Assembly: GCA_964203655.1 (NCBI GenBank)
Contig: CAXNMJ010000001.1
Span: forward strand, 62,001-126,000
Reading direction: 5' to 3'
Source of the DNA: BACL27 sp947488385
GTDB taxonomy: Bacteria > Actinomycetota > Acidimicrobiia > Acidimicrobiales > Ilumatobacteraceae
DNA length: 64,000 nucleotides
The position numbers and the translations under genes are program-made. Below, in pieces: positions 37,796 through 45,990 of the stretch. The notes under the pieces are model-generated. The model was not told where the DNA came from, did no database searches, and saw only the letters and a list, made by a program, of their open reading frames with translations. Numbering within the stretch: the stretch's first letter is position 1; every line of letters begins with the position of its first letter.

Positions 37796-39668
37796 TCAGT
37801 GACTCGGCCCAAGCTCAGCAGGGCGTGAACCAACACAACCCACATCGCCGCCTTCGGGGCGAATGTTTAGCTCGTTAATAAGAACTTGACCGATTCGAGC
37901 AAAAACTGGAGCAGCGGCTGTACCACCAAAACGGTCTAGCGAAGAACTATCTGGTTCGTCGATCGAAACAAGAACCGTCATTCGTGGATTGTTAGCCGGC
38001 AAAAACCCGACGAAAGATGCAAAGTAGGTACGAGCACCCTCGTCATTCGTATATGTTACCATTCTCTTGAAGTTTGTAGGCCGTACCGGTCTTACCAGCG
38101 ACGCTTAAGCCGGGCAGTTTGGCTAACTTTCCTGTTCCGTAACAAACAACATCTGTCATCATTGACGTCATTGTCTTTGCCGTCTGCGACGAAACAACTT
38201 GATGCGACGGCGAAGATGGAGTCGAAGTCTCAACACCGTCTTTATCGGTAGTTTTAAGAATCAGTTTTGGCGCCACGTAGACGCCATTGTTGGCAACAGT
38301 GTTTACCGCTGCAACCATCTGCAACGCAGTAGCCGTGTATCCGTAACCGTAAGCAAACGTGATTTTTTCTGTACCCTGCCACTTTTCGGCCGGCCTTAAA
38401 GCGCCGCGCGCTTCGCCTGGATATTTGATTTCTGTCTTGGTGCCAAATCCAAATAGCTTCAAATACTCGTGATTCTTTTGCGTCGTCAAGGTTCTTGAAA
38501 TCAGCACCGTGCCCAAGTTTGAAGAATCAACAAGTATTTTACGCACTGACATTTCTTCGAGTCCGTGCGGATAGGCGTCAGTGACTTTGTATTCCCAGTC
38601 TGTGCCCCGATCAAATACCTCTGAGCCAGGAACACTGAACTTTGAATCGCTTTCTATTGTGCCTTCGTTAATTGCAGCGGCAACGCTGAAGACTTTTGCA
38701 ACAGAGCCTGGCTCGTTGGCTTCAACTGCCGCAGAGTTACCTGATTGGCTCGAATATGTTCCGTCTTCGTTGCGACGAATGTTCGATACCGCAAAAATCT
38801 CACCAGTTTTTGTATCCATCACAACGGCTGAACCACCACGGGCGCCAAGACGCTCGACTTGTTGCATGACAATGCCGTCGACTTGAAATTGAATCGTGCG
38901 ATCAATCGTGGTCGTCAAACGGCCACCTGAAACTGGCTCGACAACTTCGCCTGCACCAGCAGCGATCGATTTGCCGCTGCTATTCACTTCACGCTCAATC
39001 CGACCGTCGACTCCAGTCAACAGATCGTGATACTGCAACTCAAGACCCGAAATACCAACTCCGTCAACGTCGGTTCGGCCCACGACTGCCAACAATCCTC
39101 CACTTGTCAATGCCCGACCGGTTTCGCGATATGAAGAGACGCCTTTGAGTTTTAAAGATGTGATTGCATTTGCAACTTCTTGATCGACTTGACGAGCCAA
39201 GTAAACGAAACTTGAGGTCTTGTTTTGTAGTTTTGTTGCCAAATCAACTTCAGCTTGTGGGCTGAGTTGCAAAACACCCGCAACTGCGTGTGCGACACCA
39301 ACTGGATCAATTACAGACCGTGGGTCTGCAAAAACAGTGCGCGTTGGTACCGGCAATGCCAACTCGCGGCCGTTGCGATCGACAATTGATCCTCGCTCTG
39401 CAGGCAGAGTTTGAACTCGACTTCGTTGCGAAAGACTTGCCTCGCGATAACTGCTAGCAAACACAGTTTGCAATAAAGCGACTCGCAGACCTAAGGCGAC
39501 AAGCAAGAGACCGGCCAGCGAAAAGACCCAAAAAATACGTTTGCGCATATCGCCGCTTCGTAGATCGGTAGTGAAATAATCCTTACCTCTTGAGACGAAA
39601 GATGGTGCACGATACGACATCTCTGAACTGCGCACACGATTGGCGTCTATTCGACGAGAAGTGTTCAC
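37796..39668 (-). CDS. ftsI: Septal penicillin-binding protein FtsI (PBP3-like), frame broken by one extra base near the C-terminus
   Basis: The class B transpeptidase partner of FtsW. An N-terminal cytoplasmic segment and one membrane helix (about residues 44-68) lead to the dimerisation domain ('LPAERGSIVDRNGRELA'). The transpeptidase domain has Ser in 'EPGSVAKVF' (SxxK), 'DSSNLG' (SxN) and 'AGKTGTA' (KTG). Shortly after KTG the first frame ends in a stop (38043). Skipping one base at 38056-38057 restores 'TYTNDEGARTYFASFVGFLPANNPRMTVLVSIDEP' (read in parts), the expected C-terminus, up to the stop at 37796. Joined length is about 623 residues. FtsI is expected to be essential, so an inserted base in the sequence is the likeliest cause. 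Confidence 0.9.
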
Positions 39669-40165
39669 GGCGTTACTCCCGAAATTGTTTGCGAGGCCAA
39701 GTCTTCGAGCATTGGTGGTTGAGAAATTTCTTTGTCCATTGAGCCAGTTGCGGCTAAGACAATTGCGACAACATCAGACGGAATTTCGGAAAACGAAGCA
39801 GATACACCCTGTGACATGCCAAGCAGCATCGCTTGCTCGCGCAAGTTGTCGGGGGCTCGAAGCTCTGCACGCTGTTGACGAAGTTCGTCATAGTGAAAAC
39901 GAGCGAGACGTACTTCAGTTGTAATTTTGTCAAGTTTCAACTGTTGTTGCGCGATGACTGTTTGAAACATCACCACAAGTACCGCAAGAGCCGTTACACC
40001 GACAATGATTGCGGTCGCACGCGAATATCGAGTTTTTGTGATTGGCGCTACAACTCGAAGTTCTGGGCGTTCTATTTTCTTTTGACGAGGGACAACGGTG
40101 ATAGATGCGCCTGCAGGTCGGCGCATTCTTACAGGCGCAGGCCGAGTCATCGCAGCAGTAGCCAT
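39665..40165 (-). CDS. ftsL: FtsL-like cell division protein
   Basis: A 166-residue bitopic protein: a basic, Pro/Arg-rich cytoplasmic N-terminus (about 47 residues), one transmembrane helix ('AIIVGVTALAVLVVMFQ'), then a coiled-coil segment with 'LDKITTEVRLARFHYDELRQQRAEL' in part, as in FtsL/DivIC proteins that scaffold FtsQ, FtsW and FtsI at the septum. Sequence conservation in this family is low, so position between rsmH and ftsI is the main evidence. It overlaps ftsI by 4 bp and abuts rsmH. Confidence 0.85.
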   Translation of the reverse strand: MATAAMTRPAPVRMRRPAGASITVVPRQKKIERPELRVVAPITKTRYSRATAIIVGVTALAVLVVMFQTVIAQQQLKLDKITTEVRLARFHYDELRQQRAELRAPDNLREQAMLLGMSQGVSASFSEIPSDVVAIVLAATGSMDKEISQPPMLEDLASQTISGVTP

Positions 40166-41155
40166 CTAGTTACCTGCCCCGACCAACGTCTTTTCGAGCA
40201 CCCGAAGTCGGGCTGACTTTGCACGTCGATTTATCGTCTGTTCTTTGCTCGACGGATACTTTGCCGCCCGCACTCGTCGAGTCAATCGATCGCTATTTTG
40301 CGACTCGTGTACAAACGGTGAAGCAGTTTTTGCGACTGTATCGTCATGCTCTGATTCAGTAAATACACGCTTGACGATTCGATTCTCACCTGAGTGATAG
40401 GTCAAAACAGCCACTCGACCGCCTGGCGCAGTTGCATTAATTGCTGCTTGTAGAGCGCGTTCAAGAATCTCTAGTTCTTTGTTCACTTCAATGCGAATTG
40501 CCTGAAAAGTTCGCTTTGCTGGGTGCCCACCAGTACGTCGTGCTGGAGCAGGAATTGCCGCCACGATTACTTCAGCCAAGTGAGTAGTCGTGCTGATTGG
40601 TCGTGCACCAACTATCGCTTTGGCGATTCGACGAGCAAATCTTTCGTCGGCGTTTCGAGAAATGATTTGGGCAAGTTCTGTTTCTTCGTATTCATTTACG
40701 ACATTTGCAGCACTCAGTTCGCCGCGTTGGTCCATTCGCATATCAAGCGGACCATCTTGACGATATGAAAATCCTCGTTCTGCAATATCAAGCTGTGGCG
40801 ATGAAACACCAAGATCAAATAACGCCCCAGAAATTTGATTCACCGACATCTCTTCAAGAACTTCATCAAGCGCATCAAAACGAATGCGACGAACCGAGAG
40901 GCGACCTTGCAAGGCTGGATCTTCGGCGATCATTTTTTCTGCTTTAGCAATAGCGTCGGCATCTTGATCAAGCCCAAGCACTTGCAAATTTGGATACGCG
41001 TTCAAGATTGCAACTGCATGCCCACCCAAACCAAAAGTTGCATCTACAACCAGACCTGATGGCACAGTGGCAAAGCACTCGACTATTTCATCGACCATCA
41101 CTGGGCTATGCGAGGCGTTGTGTTGTTCAAATTTTGAGTTGTTGCTGGTCATCAT
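40166..41155 (-). CDS. rsmH: 16S rRNA (cytosine(1402)-N4)-methyltransferase RsmH (MraW)
   Basis: An S-adenosylmethionine-dependent methyltransferase of 329 residues acting on C1402 of 16S rRNA. Key blocks are 'HSPVMVDEIVECF', 'VVDATFGLGGHAVAIL' (SAM site), 'GALFDLGVSSPQLD', 'GFSYRQDGPLDMRMD', and 'HPAKRTFQAIRIEVNKEL'. Two adjacent ATGs (41155, 41152) are the best starts; a GTG at 41182 would place the start within 10 bases of the structured RNA upstream. It follows mraZ in the usual dcw order, separated by that RNA. Confidence 0.95.
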   Translation of the reverse strand: MMTSNNSKFEQHNASHSPVMVDEIVECFATVPSGLVVDATFGLGGHAVAILNAYPNLQVLGLDQDADAIAKAEKMIAEDPALQGRLSVRRIRFDALDEVLEEMSVNQISGALFDLGVSSPQLDIAERGFSYRQDGPLDMRMDQRGELSAANVVNEYEETELAQIISRNADERFARRIAKAIVGARPISTTTHLAEVIVAAIPAPARRTGGHPAKRTFQAIRIEVNKELEILERALQAAINATAPGGRVAVLTYHSGENRIVKRVFTESEHDDTVAKTASPFVHESQNSDRLTRRVRAAKYPSSKEQTINRRAKSARLRVLEKTLVGAGN

Positions 41156-41191
41156 AAAAAATATGCAACTCACTTCTGTCACTGTTTGCCT

Positions 41192-41309
41192 CGCTTATCA
41201 GCAGCCCCCCGGCTAACGGTGCCTCCGGGATTTCTCCCCGGATAGCGAGATGGAAGCGGGCGGAGTTGGGGGCTATCCATCTTGTTAACCGGGAGACTGC
41301 TGATAAGCG
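41192..41309 (-). ncRNA. Structured 5' element upstream of rsmH, probably the mraW RNA motif
   Basis: The gap between mraZ and rsmH holds a compact fold. A perfect 13-bp outer stem pairs 41192-41204 (CGCTTATCAGCAG) with 41297-41309. Inside, 41211-41217 pairs with 41284-41290 (one G-U), 41225-41230 forms a GAAA-type hairpin with 41235-41241, and 41240-41246 can pair with 41272-41278. A conserved RNA motif called mraW is known in this exact position, upstream of mraW/rsmH, in many Actinobacteria. Identity is inferred from position and folding, not from an alignment. It would be cotranscribed with mraZ and may control rsmH and the downstream division genes. No uridine tract follows, so it does not look like a simple terminator. 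Confidence 0.72.
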
Positions 41310-41367
41310 AAACTCGTACAACTTGTGACAGTTGCGAAAAGTTTGTTGCTTGGCCCCCTTTCGCTTC

Positions 41368-41781
41368 TTACTCTGTGCCGGCTAGTTCTTGTGTGCCGGA
41401 TTCATTCATCCGCTGATGACGCGCCGGATCCCAGATCTCGACATGTCCGAATGCGCCGCTGACGACCACTCGTGAGTTGAGTTCGAGTCCGGCGTATGCG
41501 CGAAGTTTTTCATCCAAGTTGATGCGACCTTGCGCGTCAACGGTTACTTCGACCATGTTCGAAGCCAAAGTGCGCTGTTGCTTGCGATCCATCTCGCCTC
41601 GGCGAACTTTTTCGATGGCATCATTTGCCACAGTCAAAAAAGCATCAGTTGTCAGAACTTCGACACATCGGTCGCGACCTAAAGCCAGATAGCAAGTCGG
41701 CTCAAATTTGGGTCTGAAGGCGGCAGGCAAGGCGATGCGACCCTTGGGGTCCAACTGCCGCTCATGAGTCCCTACAAACAC
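41368..41781 (-). CDS. mraZ: Transcriptional regulator MraZ
   Basis: A 137-residue ring-forming AbrB-fold protein, the first gene of the dcw cluster and its known regulator. Two copies of the family D-x-x-x-R element are present: 'DPKGRIALPAAFR' (near residue 11) and 'DAQGRINLDEKLR' (near residue 83). It opens with 'MFVGTHERQLD' as family members do. MraZ binds GTGG-type repeats in its own promoter, and four such boxes lie 79-124 bp upstream, so autoregulation is expected. Confidence 0.95.
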   Translation of the reverse strand: MFVGTHERQLDPKGRIALPAAFRPKFEPTCYLALGRDRCVEVLTTDAFLTVANDAIEKVRRGEMDRKQQRTLASNMVEVTVDAQGRINLDEKLRAYAGLELNSRVVVSGAFGHVEIWDPARHQRMNESGTQELAGTE

Positions 41782-41852
41782 TGTTTCCTCCGCCTAGTCC
41801 CAAAACCCCATTACTTACTGGGTTTTAAAGCTCCCCTTAATACCCGATACAG

Positions 41853-41881
41853 AGCATATCCCCACTTACCCCCACTGTCAA
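41853..41881 (-). promoter_or_regulatory. Sigma-70-type promoter of the mraZ/dcw operon
   Basis: On the minus strand, -35 TTGACA (41876-41881) and -10 TATGCT (41853-41858) are separated by exactly 17 bases. The -35 is a perfect consensus and the -10 matches at four of six positions. The spacer contains two GTGGGG boxes, so the regulator and polymerase would compete for the same DNA. The leader to the mraZ ATG would be about 65 bases. No other strong promoter was seen before the downstream genes. Confidence 0.75.
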
Positions 41882-41905
41882 ACATCTTTCCCCACTTTTC
41901 CCCAC
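41860..41905 (-). promoter_or_regulatory. MraZ operator: four GTGGGG boxes
   Basis: On the minus strand GTGGGG occurs at 41900-41905, 41890-41895, about 41870-41875 and 41860-41865. The spacing is 10, 20 and 10 bases, so all boxes lie on the same helix face. MraZ from other bacteria binds arrays of GTGG-type repeats at about 10-bp spacing upstream of mraZ. The two downstream boxes lie in the promoter spacer and the two upstream boxes lie above the -35, an arrangement suited to repression by one ring-shaped oligomer. Confidence 0.75.
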
Positions 41906-41972
41906 TTTTTTTAGATATTTTTGTACGGCCTTGAACCAGGTTTTTAACCCAATGATTTTTGTGATTCCGCTT

Positions 41973-42674
41973 TTAAAGTGCGGCGCTTAGTTCAGTAACT
42001 GCTTCGGCTATCTGGTTCAAACCACTCGACTTTGAAACCCCGAGCCTGCTTAATTCACTATTAATTGACTTGTACGGCATGTCTGGTTGATTATTTCTTT
42101 CAGCAAGCTTTTCGAGCACCAAATATTTGCGATATGCGTCTGGTGACCACCGTTGATGCAAAACGCACTGAAAGCGGGCCATCTCTCTAGTGCGACGCTG
42201 TGAAATTCCGACGACTTTTTCGCCATGCAACGTCACCTCACCAGGCCCGAGACCGGCAAAACAAATCAAGTCCGAGAAATTTGATCGCTCAAGTCCTCCG
42301 CGGTGCACACGCAGTTGGTCACGGTCGGCAATCTCACATTTTGCCAAAGCATCTGCCCATAGCTCACCCACCCAAAACATCGCCTGGCCAACATCATCAC
42401 TCCACAATTTGTCATCACGCGGAATAACTAGGTCGATCCACAAGTGCTGATCAACTTCTAGATAGACAACACCGCCACCACTTCGACGTCGCACAACAGC
42501 AACGCCGTCTTGGTCACAGGCCTGCTGATTGACAATTTCTGTATTTTGCTTGGAGCCAAGAACTATTGCCGACTCATTGATTGATGCTCGCCAGATCGCA
42601 CGTTCTGCTGGCAGTTCTCGACTGTGAACTGACTCTGCAGAGTCACGCAAGTGATTTACACGCCATTCACTCAT
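41973..42674 (-). CDS. Lipoate--protein ligase A-like protein
   Basis: A 233-residue member of the biotin/lipoate A/B protein ligase fold. The diagnostic block is 'VVRRRSGGGVVYLEVDQHLWIDLVIP' (read in parts), matching the lipoyl-AMP binding R-R-x-S-G-G-G-x-V loop. 'DLICFAGLGPGEVTLHGEKVVGISQRR' contains the conserved G-x-K-(V/L)-x-G-x-x-Q-R segment. It could attach lipoate or octanoate to 2-oxoacid dehydrogenases or the glycine cleavage H protein; no substrate protein gene is nearby. The start is ATG. It is separated from mraZ by the promoter region and is 11 bp from the HNH gene. Confidence 0.78.
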   Translation of the reverse strand: MSEWRVNHLRDSAESVHSRELPAERAIWRASINESAIVLGSKQNTEIVNQQACDQDGVAVVRRRSGGGVVYLEVDQHLWIDLVIPRDDKLWSDDVGQAMFWVGELWADALAKCEIADRDQLRVHRGGLERSNFSDLICFAGLGPGEVTLHGEKVVGISQRRTREMARFQCVLHQRWSPDAYRKYLVLEKLAERNNQPDMPYKSINSELSRLGVSKSSGLNQIAEAVTELSAAL

Positions 42675-42685
42675 TTATAAAATTC

Positions 42686-43183
42686 TTACGAAGCAAAAGC
42701 CAGATATTGCTTCCACTCTTCTGGTACGCGCCCAACTGAAACTGTGACCCAAGCAAGTTCACGAGGAGTGTGCGGTTGGTTTGCTAACGCCATACCCGCC
42801 TCGGCAGGAGTGCGATCTCGCTTTTTCAAATTGCAGCCTCGACAAGCAGCGGTCACGTTCTCCCAAACATGCATTCCGCCGCGCGAACGTGGCATCACGT
42901 GATCAATGCTGTCGGCATGGGCGCCACAATATTGACATCGATGATTGTCTCGCGCAAAAATCGCACGCCGCGACATTGCCGTGCGCCGATGATACGGAAC
43001 CTTGACGACATAGCGAAGCCTGATCACTAGTGGGCCGGGCATCACAAAAGTTTCTGCTCGAATTTGAGTGCCATCTTCTTCAACAATTTCTGCTTTGTCC
43101 GACAAGACAAGACAAATCGCACGTCGTGCAGGAACAATCGACAGCGGCTCAAAAGTTGCGTTTAATACCAGGGCGCTTCTCAT
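42686..43183 (-). CDS. HNH endonuclease family protein
   Basis: A 165-residue protein with a C-terminal HNH module: zinc-type Cys pairs in 'CQYCGAHADSIDH' and 'CRGCNLKKRD' flank 'DHVMPRSRGGMHVWENVTAAC' in part, with the catalytic His in 'SIDHVMPRSRGG'. The N-terminal 'ALVLNATFEPLSIVPARRAI' is the standard opening of the widespread actinobacterial HNH proteins of this length. Their cellular role (repair, restriction or phage defence) is not established. The start is the ATG at 43183, which overlaps the small upstream gene by 4 bp; an ATG at 43201 is in frame but less likely. Confidence 0.85.
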   Translation of the reverse strand: MRSALVLNATFEPLSIVPARRAICLVLSDKAEIVEEDGTQIRAETFVMPGPLVIRLRYVVKVPYHRRTAMSRRAIFARDNHRCQYCGAHADSIDHVMPRSRGGMHVWENVTAACRGCNLKKRDRTPAEAGMALANQPHTPRELAWVTVSVGRVPEEWKQYLAFAS

Positions 43184-43437
43184 CTGAAATCTCGCAGCCA
43201 ATTTAGATAGCTCAAAACATCTTCAGACTTGATCGGCATCGCTTGCCCACCATATTGGGTTTGCGAGCGAAACTTGACATATTCACGCGTAGGGATCGGC
43301 AAAAACGGCGCTCTCGCCCACCACTGCGATGGAGCCAACCGAAACAACTGCGTTATCGCCACGAACCAAAGATGCGGGCGCACTGCAACCGCCACAACAA
43401 TCGACGCACCAGATCGCATGCTCGAAGAAGAACTCAT
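43180..43437 (-). CDS. Small conserved-looking protein of unknown function
   Basis: An 85-residue ORF with a Val/Ala-rich N-terminal stretch ('SGASIVVAVAVRPHLWFVAITQLFRLAP'), a Trp-rich centre ('SQWWARAPFLPIPTREYVKFR' in part) and a C-terminal 'SEDVLSYLNWLRDF'. It overlaps the HNH gene by an ATGA, which supports it as a real, translationally coupled gene. No family was recognised. It starts 3 bp from the acyl-CoA dehydrogenase stop. Confidence 0.65.
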   Translation of the reverse strand: MSSSSSMRSGASIVVAVAVRPHLWFVAITQLFRLAPSQWWARAPFLPIPTREYVKFRSQTQYGGQAMPIKSEDVLSYLNWLRDFR

Positions 43438-43440
43438 GGC

Positions 43441-44661
43441 TTAGTTAGGTTTGGGCTCTTTGGGAAGTCCGAGCACCATTTCACCAATGATGTTGCGCTG
43501 AACTTGTGATGAGCCCGCGTAAATTGTGCCGGCTCGAGCATTCAAAAACGTCATCGCCCAACTCATTGAGCTGTTCTTTGCGCCACCTTCATCAGTCTGA
43601 AATGAAGTCATAGGTTTGCGTCCTTCGGGAACTAACCCATCGGCACCCATGATCTCCATTGCCAACTCGGTAAGCACTTTGTGATATTCGCTCCAATAAA
43701 GTTTTGAAATTGCACCATCTGGCCCTGGGTGATGTCCCGCAACGAACTTAGTCAGTGTGCGCAACCCCAAATATTTCATGATTTGAACTTTGCCGTAGCA
43801 ATCACTCAACCGCTGACGAATGCGTGGATCGTTTGCAACGCCGCGCTCCCTCGCCAATGCAACAAGACGATCAAACTCTGCTTGAAAGCGAATCGACAAA
43901 GTTGCGGCTGCCTCACCACGTTCATAGCCGAGCAACGACATCGCCACTGCCCAACCGTTGTTCAACCCACCAACCACATTTTCTTTCGGACAAGTCACGT
44001 CGGTATAGAAAACTTCGTTGAACTCGCTCTCACCCGAGAGCATTCGAATCGGTCGCACTTCGATACCTGGCTGACGCATGTCAACCAACAAGAACGATAT
44101 GCCTTTGTGTTTTGGTGCATCAGGGTTGGTTCTGGCAAGCGTGAAGATATGAGTTGCATATTGTCCTGCTGAAGTCCAAATCTTTTGCCCATTCAACAAA
44201 AACTGATCGCCGTCAAGAGTTGCCTTAAGACCTACGTTGCCAAGATCAGAGCCTGCGTTTGGTTCGCTGTATCCCTGACACCATGTGTCTTGACCAGAGA
44301 TAATTCTCGGCAAGTAATAACGTTTTTGTTCTTCGGTTCCCCAAATCAAAAGTGTGTTACCCAACATTTGAATTCCGAATGTGTCGTTGAAAGAACCTGT
44401 CGGCACACCCGCGCGCGCAAACTCTTCGGCAACAATTACTTGTTCGAGCGCCGAAAGTCCACCGCCGCCATATTCAACTGGCCAACCTGGAGCGAGATAC
44501 GGACTCGACGCAAGAATTTGTCGCCACTGCGCCATAAATTCTTCGGCAGCCTTGCCTTCTAGCGAACCAATGCCCTGCCAATTTGAGGGAAGTTTTTCTG
44601 CCAAAAATGCTTGAACCTTCTCGCGATACTCTTCGGCTTGTCGTTCATATACGGGTCTCAT
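43441..44661 (-). CDS. Acyl-CoA dehydrogenase
   Basis: A 406-residue FAD enzyme that would oxidise an acyl-CoA to the trans-2-enoyl-CoA. Conserved parts are 'YSEPNAGSDLGNVGLKATLDGDQFLLNGQKIWTSAGQYA' (FAD-binding region, seen in pieces), 'VCVRP'-like central strands replaced here by 'IEVRPIRMLSGESEFNEVFYTDV', and 'GTIYAGSSQVQRNIIGEMVLGLP' at the C-terminus. The start is the ATG at 44661, four bases overlapping the upstream ROK gene (ATGA); the frame extends to 44736 but with non-family residues. Chain-length specificity cannot be read. Actinobacteria with many such paralogues use them for lipid, sterol or amino-acid degradation. Confidence 0.88.
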   Translation of the reverse strand: MRPVYERQAEEYREKVQAFLAEKLPSNWQGIGSLEGKAAEEFMAQWRQILASSPYLAPGWPVEYGGGGLSALEQVIVAEEFARAGVPTGSFNDTFGIQMLGNTLLIWGTEEQKRYYLPRIISGQDTWCQGYSEPNAGSDLGNVGLKATLDGDQFLLNGQKIWTSAGQYATHIFTLARTNPDAPKHKGISFLLVDMRQPGIEVRPIRMLSGESEFNEVFYTDVTCPKENVVGGLNNGWAVAMSLLGYERGEAAATLSIRFQAEFDRLVALARERGVANDPRIRQRLSDCYGKVQIMKYLGLRTLTKFVAGHHPGPDGAISKLYWSEYHKVLTELAMEIMGADGLVPEGRKPMTSFQTDEGGAKNSSMSWAMTFLNARAGTIYAGSSQVQRNIIGEMVLGLPKEPKPN

Positions 44662-45518
44662 ATTGCACAGCCTAGATTGCGCGCCACAGCTGCCGCCCCT
44701 ACGAGCGGCGACAACGGCCCAAGCCCTGCGGGGCAAACCTTGAACCCGTCAATGAATCCGATTTTTGCTGAGCGGTCGAGCTCACTTTGGACTGCCTCGA
44801 AAAATGGCGCCCCAAAGCCCAGCGCAACCGAACCGGCGATAACGGCGCTGCGCACGTCAAGAGTTGCGCCGACACTTACTAGCGCGCGGGCGACAAGTCG
44901 ACCAGTTTCTTGAACAACTTGTTGACTGGCTTGCGCAGCAGGCTTACCTGTAATCGCTTCAATTGATCTGCCCGAGGCATGAGCCTCAAGACATCCACGA
45001 GAACCGCAAGCACAAAGTCTGCCGTCGGGCACAACGATGACATGACCGATGTGACCAGCATTGCCACTTCGCCCGTCAAGCACTTTGCCGCCCGAAATTA
45101 TTCCGCCACCGACGCCAGTTGAAACAACCATTCCAACGACATCAGTCTGACCTGCAACTGCCCCACACCAAACTTCACCTTGCACGAGCGCTTTTGCATC
45201 ACCATCTATATAGACGGGCATCTGCACTAATTTTTCAAGCGACGAACGCAACGGAAAATCTCGCCACTCTGGAATATGCAATGTTGAGACAAAGTCACCA
45301 TTTGGCGACATTGGTCCTCCGCAACCGACACCGCATGCAACTAGTTCAACTTCTGAGGCGGCCATTTGCGAAGCGATCAGCTCGCTCAACGTTGACCAGA
45401 CTTGTGTTTGTGGTGTTAACGCCCGACCATGAGAGAGAATTTCTCCAGAACCTGAAACAACACCAACCGAGAGTTTTGTGCCACCAATATCTACGGCAAG
45501 ATACCCGCGCTTTGCCAC
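44658..45518 (-). CDS. ROK-family sugar kinase (glucokinase-like)
   Basis: A 286-residue ROK protein. The ATP phosphate loop 'DIGGTKLSVGVV' opens it, and the sugar-binding region has 'GHIGHVIVVPDG' followed by the zinc motif 'CACGSRGCLEAHASG'. There is no N-terminal winged helix, so it is an enzyme rather than a ROK repressor. Glucose is the most likely substrate, but other hexoses or N-acetyl sugars are possible. A second, divergent ROK kinase is encoded at 50.2 kb. The gene overlaps the acyl-CoA dehydrogenase start by 4 bp. Confidence 0.85.
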   Translation of the reverse strand: MAKRGYLAVDIGGTKLSVGVVSGSGEILSHGRALTPQTQVWSTLSELIASQMAASEVELVACGVGCGGPMSPNGDFVSTLHIPEWRDFPLRSSLEKLVQMPVYIDGDAKALVQGEVWCGAVAGQTDVVGMVVSTGVGGGIISGGKVLDGRSGNAGHIGHVIVVPDGRLCACGSRGCLEAHASGRSIEAITGKPAAQASQQVVQETGRLVARALVSVGATLDVRSAVIAGSVALGFGAPFFEAVQSELDRSAKIGFIDGFKVCPAGLGPLSPLVGAAAVARNLGCAI

Positions 45519-45527
45519 GCGTACTCT

Positions 45528-45881
45528 TTACCGTTCGCGCAAGAATTTTTCGCGCATCCGCTGAGCATTAGCGCGAGACGCACGCAGTGACTCGGACACG
45601 TCACGAATACCGACTTTTGACATCGCGCGCAACTGACGCTCGACGATCACTGCGCAACCCAACATTGCCAAGAAACCCGCGAATGCCGCGAGAAAGTGAA
45701 ACTGTAAACCAACAATGGTGAGCCCTAGCGACAGAACCACACCAATACCCGACCACCATGCGGTGCGCGCCGAATGTCGATACAAGCCTTTTGAAGAAAC
45801 AGCCTGTGCAAATTTTTCGTCAGTTTTTAGATCTTGCTCGATCTGACGCAAAATTTGTTGCTCATTGTCTGATAATGGCAC
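45528..45881 (-). CDS. DUF3040 membrane protein
   Basis: A 117-residue protein found in Actinobacteria. The N-terminus 'PLSDNEQQILRQIEQDL' is the family signature, followed by two hydrophobic helices ('TAWWSGIGVVLSLGLTIVGLQF' region and 'AAFAGFLAMLGCAVIV') and a basic C-terminus. Function is unknown. The start is GTG at 45881 with an AGGAG element upstream. It lies between dinB and a ROK kinase. Confidence 0.85.
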   Translation of the reverse strand: MPLSDNEQQILRQIEQDLKTDEKFAQAVSSKGLYRHSARTAWWSGIGVVLSLGLTIVGLQFHFLAAFAGFLAMLGCAVIVERQLRAMSKVGIRDVSESLRASRANAQRMREKFLRER

Positions 45882-45990
45882 TCATCCTCCGCTTTCAAAA
45901 AACTTAACGAGAACTAGCTAGACGTTTTATATCTTGTCACGAGTGTAGACACCTTGCAAGAGAGATTTATCGCCCAATCTGAGCCAACCG

